DNA from: Planctomycetota bacterium
GTDB lineage: Bacteria > Planctomycetota > Phycisphaerae > Sedimentisphaerales > Anaerobacaceae
Direction of reading: 5' to 3'
Assembly: GCA_022567055.1 (NCBI GenBank)
Contig: JADFHU010000061.1
Coordinates: 1-13,664 of the forward strand
DNA length: 13,664 bases
In this document: one piece after another, positions 11,728 through 13,664 of the stretch
Numbering within the stretch: the stretch's first letter is position 1
Layout: the number at the start of each line of letters is the position of its first letter
Notes under the pieces: model-generated
Database searches by the model: none
The model's input: the letters and a program-made list of their open reading frames with translations, nothing else
Told to the model about the DNA's origin: nothing
Translations under genes and position numbers: made by a program

Positions 11728-13664
11728 ATGAAGAAAATCACAGACAACGTAGCGATGCTAGTATTGGCAGTTTGCGTATTGGGTGTGTCGGGGCAAGGGT
11801 GGTCGGCGGAGGCGCAGTCATCTGAATCCGGTGATGCGATTGCCAGGGCCTGTGCTCTCATCTATCAGGGTCAGTTTACAGAAGCGGGGCGATTGCTCGA
11901 TACGGATGAGGGTCCGATCGATATCAGTGCAAAGGAAATGCTCCTCGAGCTGGTGGGTCAATACGAGGATATCCAGGCCTTGCGACGCGAAACGCGGAGC
12001 AAGGCCTTTCAGGAACAGTTGGACGCCCTGGACAAGCTCGAACACGGCGATCCCAACGAGGCGCTTGATCCCAACGCCGTCTCGGATCCCAACGCCGTCT
12101 CGGATCCCAATGAGGACTCGGAGCTTATCCGGATGATCAAGACCCTGTCCGTCGTCAGGAATGCCAGCGAGTTGGCGACGGCGGAGCAACGTCTGGCCCT
12201 GCAAAGCAACGCGTTTGTCACAGACACAATTGAGAAGGCCGTCGAGCGGGCGACCGTGCATGAGGCGGAGGGCCGGTGGCTTGAGGCATACACCGAGTGC
12301 TACAGCTGGCTGAGGGCCATCGACCCCAACAATCAGGGCTACAAAGACTACATCGAAGAGCTGCTGGATAGAGTGTCTATTAATTCGAGCTTTAACGACA
12401 GTCCCTGCGAAACCTCCGCGGCCCGGTACAAGGGGGTACGCAAAGAGATCTTTCGGGCGGCCATTACCGCCTTAAACCTCTATTACATCAACGACATTGA
12501 CTATGCCGAAATGGCAAGCGAGGCCTTGAATCGCTGCAAGCTGGTGGTGGAGGTCGTGCTGGTCCGCAAGACGGACCCGAACGACACGCTGGAGTACGAG
12601 GTGCCCAACGGAGAGCAGGTCGCTGCCTGGGCCGCTGGCATGGATGCGCTCCTGGATGAGGTGAAAAACCCTTCCCGGGTGTTCGGCGCCAGCAAGTTCC
12701 TCAGAATCTTCGAAAAGACATTGAACCTCAACCGGCGGACCGCCGGATTACCGATGGAAATCATCATTACGCAATTCGCCAGTGCGGCCCTGGCCACCCT
12801 GGATCCGCACACCACGATCATTTGGCCCAAGGAGATTGAGCAGTTCAACAAGGCCATGACCAATGAGTTTAGCGGGGTGGGCATTGAAATCTCGAAGAAA
12901 GACGGACTCTTGACGGTGGCCAGTCTGCTTCCCGATACGCCGGCTTACAAGGCGGGGCTGGATGCAGGAGATGTGATCGAACGCGTGGATGGGCTGGAGA
13001 CCAAGAACATGAGTCTGCACTGCGCGGTGAAGCACATTACCGGGCCCAGGGGTACGGAGGTTGAACTGACCCTCAAGCGGGCGAACACGAATGAACGGGA
13101 GACCATCACGATTGTTCGCGACCGCATCATCGTCCCCTCCGTTCGCGGCTGGCTGCGCAGCGACACCGGTAAGTGGGTGCATGTGCTCGATCCCAACGAA
13201 CGCATCGGATACGCGCGGCTGACCAGCTTTGTCTCGGATACCGCTCGAGATTTTGAGAATGTCCTCGACGACCTGGAAGCGGATGGCCTCAACGGCCTGA
13301 TTCTGGACCTTCGTTTCAATTCCGGCGGGCTGCTCAGCAGCGCCGTGGCCATTTCGGACATGTTTATCAGAAAAGGGGTCATCGTCAGTACCCAGTCGGG
13401 TCCGGGGGGATTCGGTTCTGACTCTGTGCCGGCCAAGGCACGGGGAACGCATCCCAATTTTCCCCTGGTCGTCCTGGTGAACTCCTCTTCGGCCAGCGCG
13501 TCGGAGATTGTCTCGGGGGCCCTGGCGGACCCGGCCCATGAGCGTGCGGTGTTGGTGGGCGATCGAACCCATGGCAAGGGAAGCGTCCAGTCGAGCAGGC
13601 TGCTAGAAGGCGGGGCCATGATCAAGCTGACCCGCGCGTACTACTACCTGCCCAGCGACCGACT
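11728..13664 (+). CDS. Secreted S41 (CtpA/Prc-like) carboxyl-terminal processing protease, cut by window end
   Basis: At least 645 residues; the 3' end is missing. Residues 1-31 are a signal peptide (MKKITDNVAMLVLAVCVLG, cleavage near SAEA/QS), so the enzyme acts in the periplasm. Residues 35-370 are a helical region with a DPN linker (108-131), a TPR-like stretch (EAEGRWLEAYTECYSWLRAI) and LDPHTTIIWP. A PDZ domain follows at about 381-455 (FSGVGIEI, then AYKAGLDAGDVIERVDG). The S41 core starts near 480: LNGLILDLRFNSGG, then NSSSASASEIVSGAL with catalytic Ser588, and GDRTHGKGSVQ with the general-base Lys617. THGKG replaces the common TFGKG, and SS replaces GS before the serine. Such proteases trim or degrade envelope proteins from their C-termini. 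The start ATG has AGG 6 nt upstream and the signal peptide follows directly. The same frame is open 68 codons further up to GTG 11524, without signal-like features. It probably shares a transcript with the LptD-like gene. Confidence 0.92.
   Translation, partial: MKKITDNVAMLVLAVCVLGVSGQGWSAEAQSSESGDAIARACALIYQGQFTEAGRLLDTDEGPIDISAKEMLLELVGQYEDIQALRRETRSKAFQEQLDALDKLEHGDPNEALDPNAVSDPNAVSDPNEDSELIRMIKTLSVVRNASELATAEQRLALQSNAFVTDTIEKAVERATVHEAEGRWLEAYTECYSWLRAIDPNNQGYKDYIEELLDRVSINSSFNDSPCETSAARYKGVRKEIFRAAITALNLYYINDIDYAEMASEALNRCKLVVEVVLVRKTDPNDTLEYEVPNGEQVAAWAAGMDALLDEVKNPSRVFGASKFLRIFEKTLNLNRRTAGLPMEIIITQFASAALATLDPHTTIIWPKEIEQFNKAMTNEFSGVGIEISKKDGLLTVASLLPDTPAYKAGLDAGDVIERVDGLETKNMSLHCAVKHITGPRGTEVELTLKRANTNERETITIVRDRIIVPSVRGWLRSDTGKWVHVLDPNERIGYARLTSFVSDTARDFENVLDDLEADGLNGLILDLRFNSGGLLSSAVAISDMFIRKGVIVSTQSGPGGFGSDSVPAKARGTHPNFPLVVLVNSSSASASEIVSGALADPAHERAVLVGDRTHGKGSVQSSRLLEGGAMIKLTRAYYYLPSDR
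12049..12120 (+). repeat. Four tandem 18-bp units encoding a DPN-repeat linker
   Basis: Four 18-bp units beginning GATCCCAA encode DPNEAL, DPNAVS, DPNAVS and DPNEDS within the S41 protease. Units two and three are identical at the DNA level, a sign of recent slippage or recombination. Asp-Pro-Asn repeats of this kind are a habit of secreted proteins in Phycisphaerae-type planctomycetes (recalled, not checked). They probably form an extended flexible spacer between helical parts; the acidic DPN units could bind calcium weakly, which is speculation. Confidence 0.85.

Noticed and set aside
12748..13625. Long minus-strand frames opposite the S41 protease
   Set aside because: The plus strand encodes the PDZ, catalytic Ser588 and Lys617 motifs; the reverse frames are Arg/Ser-rich shadows.

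Overview
The window reads as chromosomal DNA from a Gram-negative, GC-rich bacterium, most likely a planctomycete of the Phycisphaerae/Sedimentisphaerales type. Pointers are the LptD/OstA-like outer-membrane protein (so there is an outer membrane), the 'DPN' repeat linker in a secreted S41 protease, a BlaI/M56 pair whose sensor part is not a penicillin-binding domain, and small conserved proteins that I associate with planctomycetes. The assignment rests on pattern recognition, not on a marker gene. I see no rRNA, tRNA, CRISPR array, intact transposase or prophage.

Layout. 1-184 is an imperfect inverted-repeat element whose right arm covers the stop codon of the first gene. 181-2384 (minus) is a two-gene unit: a membrane-anchored HtrA/DegP-like protease, then a Gfo/Idh/MocA oxidoreductase, behind a near-consensus promoter at 2437-2465. 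2385-2758 is a regulatory and repeat-rich gap with a long interrupted inverted repeat and two TACA-nn-TGTA-type operators. 2759-5162 (plus) encodes a BlaI-type repressor and an M56 (BlaR1/MecR1-like) membrane metallopeptidase whose C-terminal half looks like a pseudopilin-like segment plus a secretin-like beta domain. A three-helix membrane protein (5166-5504, minus) abuts it tail to tail. 5505-5810 holds promoters facing both ways and a palindromic heptamer-repeat element. 5811-6995 (plus) is an aldo/keto reductase with a changed tetrad Asp and a decayed C-terminal cysteine region, convergent with an alpha/beta-hydrolase-like protein (7006-7743, minus). 8012-8239 (plus) is a ThiS/MoaD-like sulfur carrier with a tail after its GG motif, overlapping tail to tail a small helical protein (8223-8519, minus). 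8520-9027 has no convincing gene but ends in the promoter and leader of a large LptD/OstA-like protein (9028-11472, plus), followed by a secreted S41/CtpA-type protease cut by the window end (11728-13664, plus).

How the parts work together. Most neighbours seem functionally independent. The tightly linked pairs are HtrA with Gfo/Idh (17 bp apart) and BlaI with M56 (13 bp apart, a classic autoregulated repressor/protease switch). Three envelope functions (HtrA protease, M56 sensor protease, LptD plus S41 protease) give the region a cell-envelope quality-control flavour, but apart from the two tight pairs no common regulation is visible. The best candidate for an under-described system is the BlaI/M56 switch with the unusual sensor half.
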